The position numbers and the translations under genes are program-made. Under the pieces are notes generated by a model. That model worked only from the letters and a program-made list of their open reading frames with translations. It searched no databases and was not told the origin of the DNA. From assembly GCA_029204225.1 (NCBI GenBank), contig CM055102.1, forward strand, positions 8,751,456-8,815,455: a stretch of DNA of 64,000 nt. Direction: 5' to 3'. Each line of letters starts with the position of its first letter. The first letter of the stretch is position 1. Shown here piece by piece: positions 22,080 to 34,619 of this stretch. Source of the DNA: Diphasiastrum complanatum (Eukaryota > Streptophyta > Lycopodiopsida > Lycopodiales > Lycopodiaceae).

Positions 22080-25000
22080 CTCTTGCTCAAAGGTTTGGTG
22101 AGCATATCAGTAATACAAGATGATTGTCGATGTGCTCCAAGTAGATTTCCCCTCCAATGAGCTTTTCTCTCAAGAAGTGATGTGCAACCTCAATATGTTT
22201 GCTCCTTGCATGGAATATTGGGTTGTTGGCAAGGGCTTGGGCTTGTTGTCACACATGATCATAGGTAGATCATCTTCCATGATTATCTTTAGCGTCACTA
22301 GCAACCTCTTGATCCAAAGCACTTCCTTTGTTGTTGTAGTGAGTGCCTTATACTCAGCTTCACACGATGAGAGCGATACAGTATCTTGCTTTTTGGAAAG
22401 CCAAGATATCAAGTTTCCTCCAAGATATATGACATAAGCACTTGTAGATTTTCAATTTGCTCTATCACTTGCAAAATCCGAGTCAAAATAACCAACAATA
22501 GAAAGATCTTCACTTTTATACAATAAACCATAATCAAAAGTTGAAGATATATATCTAAGCACTCTCTTGGCCATTTTCCAATGTTAAATAGTAGGATTTT
22601 GCATAGCCTGGCTCAACTTATGAACACTAAAGCTTATGTCAGGTCTAGTTATTGTGAGCCAAATTAAGGAGCCTATAAGACTCCTAAAAAGTGTGATGTC
22701 CACGAAGGATCTTTCATCACCTTTGTTAGGGTCTTTTACATTTTGCTCCATAGGAGTTTCTATGCTCTTACAATCTAACATATTGAACTTTTTTAACATT
22801 GAAAGAGCATATTTGGATTGACATACAAAAGCTTTATCTTTGAGAAAGTCAATCTCTAATCCTAGAATGTAGTGAATTTTTCCAAGATCTTGCATCTTGA
22901 ACTCTTTTCCAAGTGCAATCTTGGTTTCCTCAACTAACTTGATACAACTTCCTGTTAGAATGATATCATCAACATAAATAAGAAGGATGACAATATCTTA
23001 ATAAAAAAACTTGACATATAAGAAAGGATCATAGTTACTAAGATTAAATCCTAGTGACTCAAGAAAGGTGTTAAGTCGATAATACCATGACCTTGGAGCT
23101 TGCTTTAGTCCATATAAACTTTTAAAGAGCAAGAAAACTTTGTCTTTGTCATGGATGAACCCAATAGGCTTATCCATATAAATCTCTTCTTCTAGATATC
23201 CATTTAGAAATGCATTAGAGACATCTAGTTGAAGAACTTGCCAATTGAAAAAACAAGCAACAAAATTTATGATTCTATTTGATACCATCTTTGTAACTAG
23301 AGCAAAAGTCTCCTCATAATCAAGTCCATAAACTTGAGCAAAACCTTTAGCACAAAGTCTAGCCTTGTACTTGTTGATTGTGCCATCTTGATTATACTTG
23401 ACTCAAGAAACCCACTTGCAACCAATGGTGTGCTTGTTGGATGGAAGATTCACATGCTCCCATGTCTTATTGGCCATCAAGGCATTATATTCCTCCTTCA
23501 TGGCAAGGTACCATTCCTTCGAGTTGAGTGCATCATATACATACTTTGGCTCCTCATGAGACATAAAATAAACACAATTAGTGGAGTTGATTTCCACTTG
23601 CTTGCCTCTTTCTTCATAGGTAAGCCTCCTAGTCTCGGAACTTTCTCTTTGAGATCTCCTTGGTGAAAAGATTCGAGGTGACTCCTCCTCAATTCTCGGC
23701 CCCATCTCTCCATGATAGTCTTCAAGGGTGATGATTGGAGTATCTTTGTGAGAATCTTTGAACTCGGCCTCCTCAAGAATGTATTTTTGATCCCCATGGA
23801 ATATAACATCCCTACTCTCAATTGTAGTTGAGGTAGAGGGAACATAGATTTTGTAAGCTTTCTTGTTGGATGCATATTCAACCATGATCCCTTAAATAAA
23901 ATTAGGATCATCTCTTTTCCTTGTTTCCAAGGGCACATGAACAAAGCAAGCACAACCAAAAACTCTAAGGTGATCTACCTTAGGTTTCTTCTTAAACAAG
24001 ACTTCAGAAGGTGATTTTCCAGCAAGTGCATTGTGAGATAATCTATTGCACAAATAGTTTGCACAATTTATAGCTTCACCCCAATATTCAATAGGCAAAG
24101 AAGCTTCAGCTTGAATTGCTTTAGCACATTCACATAAAGGTCTATTTTTCCTCTCAACAACTCCATTTTGAGATGGAGAATAAGCACAAGAAAACTCTCT
24201 CTTTATTCCTTCACCTTCACAGTATTCATGAAACTTGTTGGAGATGTATTCGCCTCCTCCATCACATCTTAAAGCTTTAACTTTGAAAGAAAACTGTTTC
24301 TCAACATAAGCTTTGAAGATAAGGAAGTGATAAAAAACCATAGCCTTTGAAGAAAGTAGATACAACCAAGTATATCTAGTAAAGTCATCAATAAAGGTGA
24401 CAAAACATGTTGCACCACCAATACTTTTAGAAGAGGAAAAACGTACATCCAAGTGTATAAGCTCCAAAGGATGAGTAGTCTTTATAAAAGATTTCTAATA
24501 TGGCTTTCTGTGTGAATAGCACAAGCCTCACAAGGCTTGAAATCTTTGGAAAGAGATTTTGGAAGACCAATTGCCTTCACTTTATTGACCATAGAAGACA
24601 TAGATTTAAAGTTAGGATGCCCCAACCTTCTATGCCACAAATCCTCCTTAGATAATAAAGCAACTTCACAAAGATTTGCATTCTCATAAGAATTCAACTT
24701 AAAAATTCCACCACATCTAGATCCATCAACTAGGATCTCATCATTTTTCTTGATAAAGAAGTATTGGAGTTAAACTTTACATCACAACCATTATCAAGCA
24801 ACTTTCCCACACTAATCAAGTTCTTTGTAAGTTTTGGAATGAAAAGAACATTAGAAAGTGCAAGAAATTTTGAAGAAACAAGTTTCAATGGAATGTTGCC
24901 GATTCCTTCTATAGAGCACTCATGATCATTAGCAGTGTAAATAGATCTCTCAAGTCCTTTGTAAGGTACAATTGATTCAAATGACGCCTTTGAACAACAC

Positions 25001-26013
25001 ATATGTGAAGAAGCTCCACTATCTATGTACCAAGCTCCATCTTTCTTGAAAGGTGATGAAGAAAAACTGGACACCATAAGTGATCCTTCTCCATCACTTG
25101 CATCAGAATCTTCTTCAATCTCTTTGGAGAGATTAGCTTGCTTGAGTTGGTTTTTCTTCTTAAAGCAATTAGAGACATAGTGCCTCTTCTTGCCATAGAA
25201 GAAACACTTCACTTTCTTCTTCTTGGTCTTTGAAGTAGAAGGATGAGATGAATCATCCTCTTCACCATCTTTGTCTCGATCTTTGACTTTGTCTTTGTTG
25301 GATGCTTGAGAGAACTGGTTCTTACTCCTTCCTTTATGCTTGTCTTTGACAAAGAGGGCTTTTTCACTTCCACCATGCTCGAGTTTGTTCATCCTGGACA
25401 GTTTATGGCTTTGTCTAGATTCTTCAGAAATAAGAATTCCTTGGAGAGTTTCTAGATTAGGCAACTCCTCCTTAATGGAAAAAGACTAAACAAGATTATC
25501 ATAGTCATCTCTCAAGCCATTTAAAATTACTTGAACTAGATCATCTTGATTAATGGTAACACCAACATAGGAAAGCTCTCTATGTAATTCTTTAACTCTC
25601 AGAACATAGTTTGATGCACTCTCTTCACTTCTTTGGAAACTTTGGAAAATCTGATTCCTAAAAGTGAGTATTCTAGAAGTATTCTTTGCATCATAGATGG
25701 ACTTAAGTGCATCCCAAGCTTCTTTGGCTGTAGTGCAAGATCTTATCTCTCTCAGAATTTCATTAGATACATTCATCTTAATGAATTGTAGATCCATTCT
25801 ATCTCTCTTTCTATACTTAAGAATTTTAGCCTGTGCTTGAGGCTCTTCCTCAACACCAAGCACAATGTCCATAATATCCTGGAGTATCAAAATAGACTCC
25901 ATTCTGAACTTCCAAATTGAGTAACTAGAAGTGTTTAGTCTTTCATTTGCTTCTAGAAGATATCCTCCCAGAGGTGACATTTTGATAAAGACTTCTTCGT
26001 TATTGGACTGCAA
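22080..26013 (-). pseudogene. Copia element B gag-pol, near full length but broken
   Basis: On the minus strand the order is gag (26013-25486, GGYLLEANERLNTSSYSIWK), gag C-terminus with a CFFYGKKRHYVSNC motif, protease (GAWYIDSGASSHMCCSK), pre-integrase (LWHRRLGHPNFKSM), integrase (24467-23892; ALRCDGGGEYIS; NGVVERKNR), a RT start GCKWVS, then LDVSNAFLNGYLEEEIYMDK, LYGLKQAPRSWYYRL and the catalytic YVDD near 22965, then RNase H (LSSCEAEYKALTTTTKEVLW). Stops or shifts fall near 25483, 24725, 24478, 23889, 23401, 22996, 22582 and in RNase H. The second zinc-knuckle cysteine is tyrosine. The coding end is cut at about 22080 and no 3' LTR is seen. Confidence 0.92.
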
Positions 26014-26735
26014 TATGTTTGAGCTTGTTCCAATCAGACTTAAAGTTGCTGCTCTCTTTCACTATAGGTATTTTCAAGGATGTATTACCTTCCTATGTGA
26101 AACACTTGCAACTATATTTGAGATGGATCTCAAATATTCCACAAGACAAGTTATATAGATCAAACACACAAAGTGGATTGAGACACTTTGGCTAGTTTGA
26201 ATCCTACTTTTGGCACGTGTGAAATGCATCAAAAGAAAACACTATTGACACTCAGAAGACTCAAAGGGTGTTAAATTACTTCAAACTTAGTCTTGACCTT
26301 CAGTTTCTTGTGTAGGATGCTCTTAACAATGGATTCAGAACAAAGCAAGGCTGAATCAAATCAAAATGCTGTCACTCGGATTTTGGACCTATCCCTATCC
26401 TCTTTAAGGGCTTATAACTCTTGATAGACACATCAGATTGATTTGGTTTCAATTTCTTTGGAAAGTACAAATCATAAGCTTTCCATCAAGCTATAACACA
26501 CTATCTTTGGATCAACAAGCAAGGAGATAGAAGGGACTGAAAATCTCTGATTTCACACGTCGAAATTCCAAAATTCGGTACTACCACTATTCAGGTCTGA
26601 AAATTCAGTTCCAGTCCTATTTGATCCAAATACACTTCAAAGAAAGGTGAGAAAAAGTGCAAAATTGCTTTTTTTGCTTGAATTACCTCTCAATTTCTTG
26701 TACAATCAGAGATGTTAGCATGCAAAACTCAATTT
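26014..26735 (-). other. Leader of copia element B
   Basis: About 720 untranslated bases between primer site and gag. They align in reverse complement with the leader of element D (about 61580-62330), including the block CTTCTATCTCCTTGCTTGT and a GGCACGTGTGAAAT motif. The strong match makes B and D members of one family. Confidence 0.85.
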
Positions 26736-26748
26736 GGCTCTGATACCA
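26736..26748 (-). other. tRNA-Met primer binding site, element B
   Basis: The minus strand reads TGGTATCAGAGCC, directly after a TTTTGTCA end. The same junction exists in element D at 61566-61567. Confidence 0.93.
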
Positions 26749-26996
26749 TGACAAAATTTCCAGACATTAGGGCCCTTTTTGGACTCAAAAAGGGCCTCTT
26801 CCTTGCCTAAACATGTTTGTTAATCATAATTAGTTTAGTGTTAATCAGTCCTACGTGGCACTTTTACCTGGGGTTACCACATAGGGTGAGCAAGAGTTAA
26901 GGGCTAAATATAGGTCCCATCATCCATAGACTTTTGTAGGTACTTTGTAAGGCAAGACTAGCATATTCATTGTCTTTGTTCCAATAGGACAACAGC
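26749..26996 (-). repeat. Possible 5' LTR region of element B
   Basis: Only the last ~16 bases (TCTGGAAATTTTGTCA on the minus strand) match the LTR end of element D. Beyond that the sequence differs completely, although the leaders match well. It contains an inverted repeat AGGGCCCTTTTTG / CAAAAAGGGCCT at about 26769-26799. Either B has a different LTR or its LTR was replaced by unrelated DNA. Confidence 0.4.
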
Positions 26997-26999
26997 TAG

Positions 27000-28100
27000 G
27001 GCTCTAGATGGGACATAGACTTGCAGGCCTCATTTGATGCCCAAGTATATTTTAAATTTGAAAATTGTTTATGAATTTTAATCAACCGAGAGGTGATCGA
27101 AGCGGCGATGGTAGAGATGAGTCTGGGGTGAACAGGAGATGAAACAATCGGAATAGAGACAGATAGAGAGGATGGGGTGGGGATGGCGAGAGTGGTGAGA
27201 GTGGCCATGGTGGAAATGATTGGACTCGTGATGAAGGTCGAGATAGGGAAAGTAATTATAGGGCAGATAGGGCTATGCACAAGGGATACAATTTGAATCA
27301 TGGGGAAAGAGTGGATGGGGCTAGGGCTAGTGTGTGCTAGAGTGGAAGGCATAGGAGAGGAGGTGAAGGTAGCCTACCAACAGTTGCGTGAGAGCGTCCT
27401 ACGAGAAGAGGTTGGCAGATGGAGAGGATGGTGGGGGCATTTTGACACCTAGATGCTCTAGCTACGTGTAGGCGATGATCGTGATGAGACCACCGCAGGT
27501 GATCCGTGAGAGGCGCTTGAAAGCAGCTTGTAACTCTTGAGAAATGAGTCCCAATCATAGACTGTGTTTGGTCCTCCGATCATGGTCGCCATGATGATGA
27601 CCTGCTTGGACACACGGAGGGGACGGTGAGAACTGACAATGATGGTGACGGATAGAAAATCTATCACATCACGGAGATGGAGATTCTTGAGCCGTGAGAT
27701 CAGGTACCCATCGTCGGTTTTGGTCTTAATATTGGCTTGGTCAGGATTGAGAAATATGGATATGTTTTATTTGGCGAGTGCACGGGTGGCGGGCAGGTGA
27801 TCAGAGTGTGGAATTAGTTGTGGGTCGAGGGAGATTGCATGGTCCTGTCCTTTGTAGGTGATGGTAAAAGTGTCAGTGGCAAAAGTGAAAAATGCATGTT
27901 GGACTAGGGCAAGGTCTTGGAAAAGGGGCACTTGCATGTTATGGAGGCCTACGGCAGTCAGGACCACGAGGCAGTCGTTGGTGCGAAGAGTAACAATTTC
28001 TTGCTCCGTAAGTAAAGGCAAGATGGTGTACTGCGAAGATGCGCATGCGACATGAGCAGCAAGTTGGCGGGTAGATTTAGCTAGAGTTTCTACCACCTAT
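27000..28100 (-). other. Region downstream of gypsy integrase with an unassigned ORF
   Basis: On the minus strand an open stretch at 28096-27767 reads MVETLAKSTRQLAAHVACAS and PLLTEQEIVTLRTNDCLVVL. After a stop, the sequence continues with RLKNLHLRDVIDFLSVTIIV and MATMIGGPNTVYDWDSFLKS down to about 27458. It follows the integrase C-terminus in the same orientation, so it may be an additional ORF of the gypsy element. I recognise no domain. The part 27000-27360 is biased in composition and could be read as an arginine- and glycine-rich frame on the plus strand. Confidence 0.4.
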
Positions 28101-28129
28101 CTAACCGACGGGGTGTTGATAGTTCATCT

Positions 28130-31100
28130 TGAGCTGAAAAATATGATGCGGATGGTGGTTCTAGCACATCTCTGAGTTCAACATCAGCGAAATAGTAGCG
28201 ATGCAACTTGCTACCATTAATGGGCGTGTCTAGTAAATTGCCTTGTAGGTCGGTGAGTATCAGTACGCCATTATGTCAGAGCTCTACTACTCTATATGGT
28301 CTTCTCCCTGGAACTTGAGCTTGCCTTTGTGTGCCTTGGCATTGTATAACCATGCCAATTCTCCCTTGACAAGATCCTTGGTTTTGATATTGCGATCATG
28401 CCAAGCCTTTTGTTGCTGTTTTTCCACAACTAGGGTGTGAAGCACTAGGAAGCGAGTTTCATGAAGTTGAAGAAGGTTTTCCAATCTCGTCTTGGTTGAT
28501 TCCTCTGTATTAAGCCGTTTAGCGATGGCAACTTTCAAACTTGGAACAACAAACTTAGCAGGCATTATGGCTTTGTCCATATACCATATGAAATGGGGTT
28601 TGTCTAGAACTCACTTTGAATGTGGTTTTGAAAGCCCATAGAGCGCATGAAGCTTGTGTTCCCAATTAGATCGTGAAGCTTCAACCATCTTTGTGATAAT
28701 TTCGCAGAGGATCTTGTTTGATGATTTTGCATGTCTATTACAATGTGGATAATAGGGGGTACTCTTCCTATGGACAACCAGATAAGAGGATAACTGTGTG
28801 AGTGATAGTCTCATTTAGGAAATGCATTTCACGATACACCCAAAATAGACCAAGATGTTCTCATATAGGAACTTGGCAATAGAGTTGGCATCAGCCTTCC
28901 TCACCATCTTAGCTTCCACCCATTTGGTCAAGTAGTCTGTGGCTACCATTATATATCGGGCTTGTGAGACATGGGCAGCTAGACGAATAAGGCCGACATA
29001 GTCGATGCCCCATTTCTCAAACAACATTTCATCCAAAATAGATCGTAACGACATTCTATCCTTTCCTTGAGTTCGGTTGAGAACCGTTGGCACATGTCAC
29101 ATTTTTTGACCTGATAGTGAGTGTCTATGAACATCGTGGGCCACCACAAGCTGTGTTGCAGTACCTTCCTATTGGTAGCTTCGGCAGCGAAATTCCCTCC
29201 TCTTGTTCCTTTGTGGGTGATGCTCACTACTTGGGACACTTTGTGCGGTAGGACACAACGGCATATAATTCCATCGTTACAAATGAGATATAGTTGTCCT
29301 GCTATCAACGTGAATGGGACAGATTTAATAATTAAGCTGCGTCGTTCTACTTTCCTCATCTCAAGGGAGGGCGTCTCGACATAAGATATCCCACAATATC
29401 GACAACCCACTCAGGGATGACGTCAACATGGAATAGTATGGTGTTAGGGAGTACATCATCGATCCCTCTACTCTCGGAAACATTTTGGATCCTTGAGAGG
29501 TGACCGGTTAGATAGTGTTATTTCCCTTTTGAAACGACGATTTTAAAGTCGAACTCTTGAAGAAGAAACAGCCATTTGGTGATCCTTCTGGTTGTGCAAG
29601 GTCTATTTACCAAATATAATAGGGCTTAGTGATCTACGAAGAAGACAAAGGGATTGGCTAGCAGGTAATGGCAGAATTTCTTCACACTGTATACCATGGC
29701 TAGCGCTTCACACTCAGTGGTGGTATAGTTCATCTCCGCAGGAATCAACTGCCTACCGCTGAAGTAGATCAGATAATCCTTCTTGTACTCCCCTGGTTGC
29801 GTCAGAACACTCCCTATTGCATAGTTAGAGGCATCTGTGTGGACATGAAATTCTATGGTCCAGATACAAAGGATTGGTGTGGTAACTAAGGCCTTCTTGA
29901 GTTTGTGAAATGCCTCAGTGGCTTCAACTGTCCATTCTAGTTGGCTAGTCATCTGATAGCCTTTAAATGGGCCAGCTTAGCAAAGTTCAGGACAAACCTC
30001 CGATAATAATTGCAATGCCCCATAAAGATGTACACTTCACGTACAGTTTCTGGTTTAGACAATACAAGTATTATGTGGATCTTGTCAATGTCGGTGCCGA
30101 TACCATGCCTTAAAACTACATGGCCTAGCATTATGCCATGCGTGACCAAAAATGGCACTTGGCCAGGTTTAGGGACATGCCGAATAATCGACATTGGATG
30201 AACACTTTTTCTAAGCAAGCTAAATGTTGGGCTCTAGAGGAGTGGACACACAAGTCGTCCATGAATATTTCAAGAAACTTCCAAACAAAATCCTTGAAGG
30301 CATAACTCATCACTCATTGGAAAGTGCTAGGAGCGTTGCACAATCCAAATGGCATCACTTTTTAGGCATATGTTCTCCATTTAGTGGATAAGGCAGTTTT
30401 GGGCTGATCCTTTGGGGCTATTTGCACTTGGTTATAGCCACTAAACCCATCCAAAAAACTATAGGCTTCTACTCTGGCTATTCTTTCTAGAACATTTTCC
30501 ATGAATGGCAAGGAAAAATGGTCCTTGTTGGTTACGGCGTTCAGTTTCTTGTAGTCCACACAGATGCTAAGTTTTCCATTTCTATTAGGTACTACCACGA
30601 TATGTGATACCCAATCAGTGTGTTCCATCTCATAGATGAATCCCACATCCAGAAGCTTATTCAATTCTTCTTGGATCAGCTGGACGTAGTGCGGATTGGA
30701 CCTATAAGGCCTCCTAACTATGGGTTTTGCACCATCAGCCAGTGGAATTGTATGAACCACCACATTAGGCGATATGCCCTTCAGCTCAGCATAATTCCAA
30801 GCAAGATAGTTGTGGTATTTGCATAGAAGTGCCTTGAAATATTCGAGTTCCTCTCCCTCTATATCTTCCTCTACTGATACCATATGACTTTCTTCTCCCT
30901 TCTCAGCTAGATCTATCTCTTTCGTACAGGCAGGACCTTCATACACCTTGGATCCTTGGGAGGTTTCCTCTAAGGGCTCTCTCTTTGCCCTGGGCATAAC
31001 CACTACCACTTCATCCATCTCATAATCCTTGAAGTATTGTGGTACGTCATGTGCAGGCTTGGGCTCTTCTATGGCATCCTAGTAAATTTTCTCTTTTAAT

Positions 31101-32615
31101 TCTTGGTCGATCATAGATTTGATTTTTCTTTTATCACTCTTAGACTTCCACTCATCGATTTTGAATTATGACAGGGGTTTGCATTCCAGAGAGGGTTGGT
31201 GGTTGGCTGATTGTCGATACCCAATCTTTTCAAAGCACGATCAAGTTTTCTGATGCTCTTGGATGGTTTCATACCTAGATTTGTGAAGGTGATTGGAGCT
31301 TTTTCCTTCGGAGATTCTCAGGTGGAGAATCAAAAGTAATTGGTTCTTTTCCCTTGGCGTTTGTTGGCAATTCTGATTATGGATCAAGAGTAAGATCTTT
31401 TACCATCTTTATGTTATTGTCCCATAACGAGATTTCTAGCTTATAAAGAGACTCATCCTTAGCTAGGTTCCAATCTATACATTCTCACAAGAGATCATCG
31501 ATGGTTATAGGAACACTAGTCGTGGATCCATCAATCACTACATCCATTCAGCCTACAACAACATTGCCTTGTGGGGCTCTACAGTTTCGATGAGATATGT
31601 GTTCACTAGAGGCTCTCGTGGATCTAGTGTTTTGAGTTTTTGGCGCGAGCTTGAAATGGTCAGGATCTACATATTGGAGAAAATCCTCATCCTCATACTC
31701 TCGACCTTCTTCCAAGGTGAACACTTGAAGAACTTCTATTTCTTTTTCACTGCATACTCCTTGCAATGATTCTTGGGTTATAGCCTCTAGGCTCATCATA
31801 AAAAGTGAAACGGAATCTTGATGGCCCTCGCTAAATTTCTTTACTGGTCATAATCTCTTGATCGGGATATCGTCTTCATCAAAAAATGGGTCATCAGTTG
31901 ACATTTGCCTCAAAGATTGCTCAATAAATGAGACATCAAACTGAAGACAATATATCATGGCTAGGGCTTCAGTCCAATTCACCACATCAGTTTGCGAATT
32001 ATAATGTATGATGATCCTCCTCCAATGTCGTCCATCATATGATTCCTCATCAGAGTGGACTCTAGTAGTAGGGCTTGAAACCATGGCTTGTTGGTCTGGT
32101 GGCTTCATAATCCAGGTATCAGGATCGATCTTCACAGCAGAATCGCGATTTTGCAGCATGATACGGTTCTATCCCCAATCATGAAGAGCTTGGAATGTTT
32201 TGATCCAAGGTCTACCTAGCAGGACGCTATAGAACTGAGGAGAATCAGGCAAGTCCAAGACTACAAAATCTAGCACGAAATGAATTTCGGCTATTTTGGT
32301 ATGCACTTCGTTGGCTACGCCCAATGGTTTCATGCTAGATTGGTTAGCTAGTGAGATCAAAAAAGGAACGCTTACCATACGAGTAAGACCCCATTCGTTA
32401 TAAAGTTTGGAGGATATGATGTTCACTCCGGATCCTCCATCGACTATGGCTGATTCTTTTGGAAATCCACGATGCGTGATCAGGATGGCATCCTTCTCCC
32501 AGCCCACACCTACTTGGTGGACTGGTTGTGATCTCTCTACTTCTTTATCTGGCACCAAATTTGTAGGGTGGACTCCTGGTTTTTCACTTCCTGGTCCATC
32601 TATATAAGTCTTCAA
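28130..32615 (-). pseudogene. Ty3/gypsy pol (PR-RT-RNase H-IN), decayed
   Basis: Minus-strand order is that of gypsy elements. Protease (32615-32169): ESAIVDGGSGVNIISSKLY and VLLGRPWIKTFQALHDW. RT (about 30940-30130): YRSNPHYVQLIQEELNKLL, ICVDYKKLNAVTNKDHFSLP, VEAYSFLDGFSGYNQVQIAP, FGLCNAPSTFQ and FMDD in IFMDDLCVHS. RNase H (29952-29560): HVHTDASNYAIGSVLTQPG, TTECEALAMVYSVKKF. Integrase: zinc domain with KKCDMCQRF, core KWGIDYVGLI, then STPYYPHCNRHAKSSNKILC, and a C-terminal GKLKFQGEDHIE block followed by a NGSKLHRYY motif near 28200. Stops and shifts separate the blocks, and the second catalytic integrase aspartate is not seen. Confidence 0.9.
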
Positions 32616-32859
32616 TCCTTCTCAGAGGGTCGGATGCATCTTGAGTAAGGTGTCTAAGGGCATTCTAACATCACTTCTCAGCAGATTGACTAGGAGATCA
32701 GTGTGGTCTTTTTCCTCTTCCTCGCTATGGAAAGGAACTTCAAAACCAGAATGCTCATTTGCATTCTGTCTGGTCTCACTGATGAACTACAGTAACCTAG
32801 AATTTACTAGGGAGTGAGGGAAACTAGTGGGCTATTGTTCATTAGCGTCGTCAGGCTAA

Positions 32860-33825
32860 TGTTGATCATGCTCTCGGGCTGCTTCTCTAGCCTGATCTAG
32901 GGCTTGGGCTTCTTTCACCCACTCTTTCATGTGTCTAAAGTTACCTTGCTCAACTGTGGGATTAGGGTACTCTCCTACATATAAAGAACCTGAAGATCCA
33001 CTAGCAGGACCAGTCATAGCAGACTTGGATGGCTCTTTTTCTTTTCTCTTCCGGGCTCTCGTCTGGATGAATATTGGCATCGTAGATGCCTTGGGTTCTC
33101 CTACCTAACTCATCAAAGAATCTTCTAAAATTTTCCCAACAATCTTTCTCCAAGTGTCCTTTCTTCTTGCAGTGGTTGCACACCACAAGTGGCCTTGAGC
33201 TACGTTGGCTTTGCTTATGGGCTTTTCTCTTATGTTTTCTTCTGACACTGCATGCTTGGTCTTTGCTACCTTGAGAATCAATATGTTCTCTCATGATGAC
33301 TTCATCTACTACAGCTTTAACAACATCTCTGAATCTCATATTAGGCGTTTGCATGAGTATTGACTTCAAGCTATAGTAGGAAGATGATAGAGTTGTTATG
33401 AAATGTAGAAACTGTTGCTTCGGCAAAATTGCATGATTCTGATTTGTAACTGCCGGTTGATCAAATATGGCCTTCATCTTCCTAGCATGCTTTTCCAGAT
33501 CATTGCCATCCCACTTCATGTTCAGAAGTTGGTTGTTGAGATGCAAGATCTCTGCACTTGTCATGTGCTCATGTTTGGCTTGTAACATCTCCCACATTTT
33601 GTCTGGTTTCGCAATCCACTATGGTCACCATGATATCTTTTTCAAGCGACAGAGTCATTAGAGCCATTGCTCTATCATTCTTCTTTCTCCATTCAGCCGG
33701 ATTTTGCTACGGCCTGACTTCTGTTCCATCCACTATGCTCCATAAGCCTTCTCCTTTGAGTAGCGTCTTCATTTTGTGTTTCCAGACATCATAGTTGGTG
33801 CCATCGAACACACTCACAACTTCTT
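32860..33825 (-). pseudogene. Copia-type gag upstream of the gypsy pol
   Basis: On the minus strand, VFDGTNYDVWKHKMKTLLKG and GLWSIVDGTEVRP are followed by a stop, then WRKKNDRAMALMTLSLEKDI, and after another break WEMLQAKHEHMTSAEILHLN, QLLNMKWDGNDLEKHARKMK and a zinc knuckle CNHCKKKGHLEKDC near 33150. This is the DUF4219/UBN2 gag layout of copia, not the gypsy gag fold. After the knuckle the frame shifts into an acidic and basic stretch (EYPNPTVEQGNFRHMKEWVK) that leads toward a gypsy protease. No start codon is seen in frame; a TGA lies just upstream of the first block. Confidence 0.8.
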
Positions 33826-33884
33826 GTCACAGGTTTGTTGTGATTTGATTGTTTTTTTTTTTGTCCTTGATTCTAGTCTGTAGC

Positions 33885-33896
33885 GCTCTGATACCA
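33885..33896 (-). other. tRNA-Met primer binding site upstream of the mosaic element
   Basis: The minus strand reads TGGTATCAGAGC about 60 bases before the copia-type gag sequence. It ties that gag to the LTR at 33897-34555. Confidence 0.9.
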
Positions 33897-34555
33897 TTGA
33901 AGTGAACTTGTTGATTTGGCTTCAGCTGCAGCTAGCAGTGTCAAGGATGTAGAAGCACGCGTTTTTCTACACCTGTCGCATTTTTTGGAAATTGCGAAAT
34001 GTGTAAAACTTAGTGAATTTATGCACATCGACATATTTTACCTCTACAAGAAAATGCGAAAAACTCGAATAAGAGAAGATCCATAAAATGTGAAAAATTC
34101 GACAAAGTTTCTAACACTTAGTTTTTTTTGCTTGCAAACATGCAGCTAAATTTTGATTGTAAGATCAATCATATATCTCATCAGAATACACAAATAACAT
34201 ATTTATGCGGAGTAAAGATTGGACAAGATCAATACATTTCTAAAGCCTATTCTTGGATGAGAGTACATTGCTTGCAGCATATCCACTTACAAGTCTTCTA
34301 AATTTTCTGCTCTTGTTCCATCACTTACTCTCACTGCTATCTCTCTCTCACCTTTCTATGCCCTTCGTAGGCACATTTATATCTATTTTATATTTCCTTC
34401 TACGCTACTCTTGTAAACTAATGGTTGCGCTAAGCGTTGATTAGGTGCAGTTGTCTGCTTCTATTGGAACAGAATGTACTTGCGACCGTCTTTCTCTTTG
34501 GAAGCAGACTATGCCATGCGAAAGCCTTTAGAAGGAAATGGAGTATTTTTCAACA
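33897..34555 (-). repeat. LTR of the mosaic element, related to element A
   Basis: The minus-strand LTR begins TGTTGAAAAATACTCC at 34555 and runs to the primer site. Its first ~365 bases match the element A 3' LTR at 21335-21715, for example CTTCTATTGGAACAGA and TTGTAAACTAATGG on the plus strand here. No 3' partner was found on the left. It interrupts an older gag ORF exactly at 34556. Confidence 0.75.
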
Positions 34556-34619
34556 CTTGGAGATGGTAGTTCTCTCTAACGAGTTTGTCGATCAAAGATG
34601 AACTAGAAAATGGATCCAT
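34556..34619 (-). pseudogene. Start of an older copia gag (element I)
   Basis: On the minus strand an ATG at 34617-34619 opens a frame reading MDPFSSSSLIDKLVRENYHL, the usual opening of a copia gag before the conserved tryptophan. The frame is cut at 34556 by the TGTTG of the inserted LTR. It lies about 130 bases after a primer site, the normal spacing. Confidence 0.72.

Noticed and set aside
27000-27360. Arginine/glycine/aspartate-rich plus-strand reading (RGG-like)
   Set aside because: Contains stops and follows from a biased GA-rich composition; no domain recognised.
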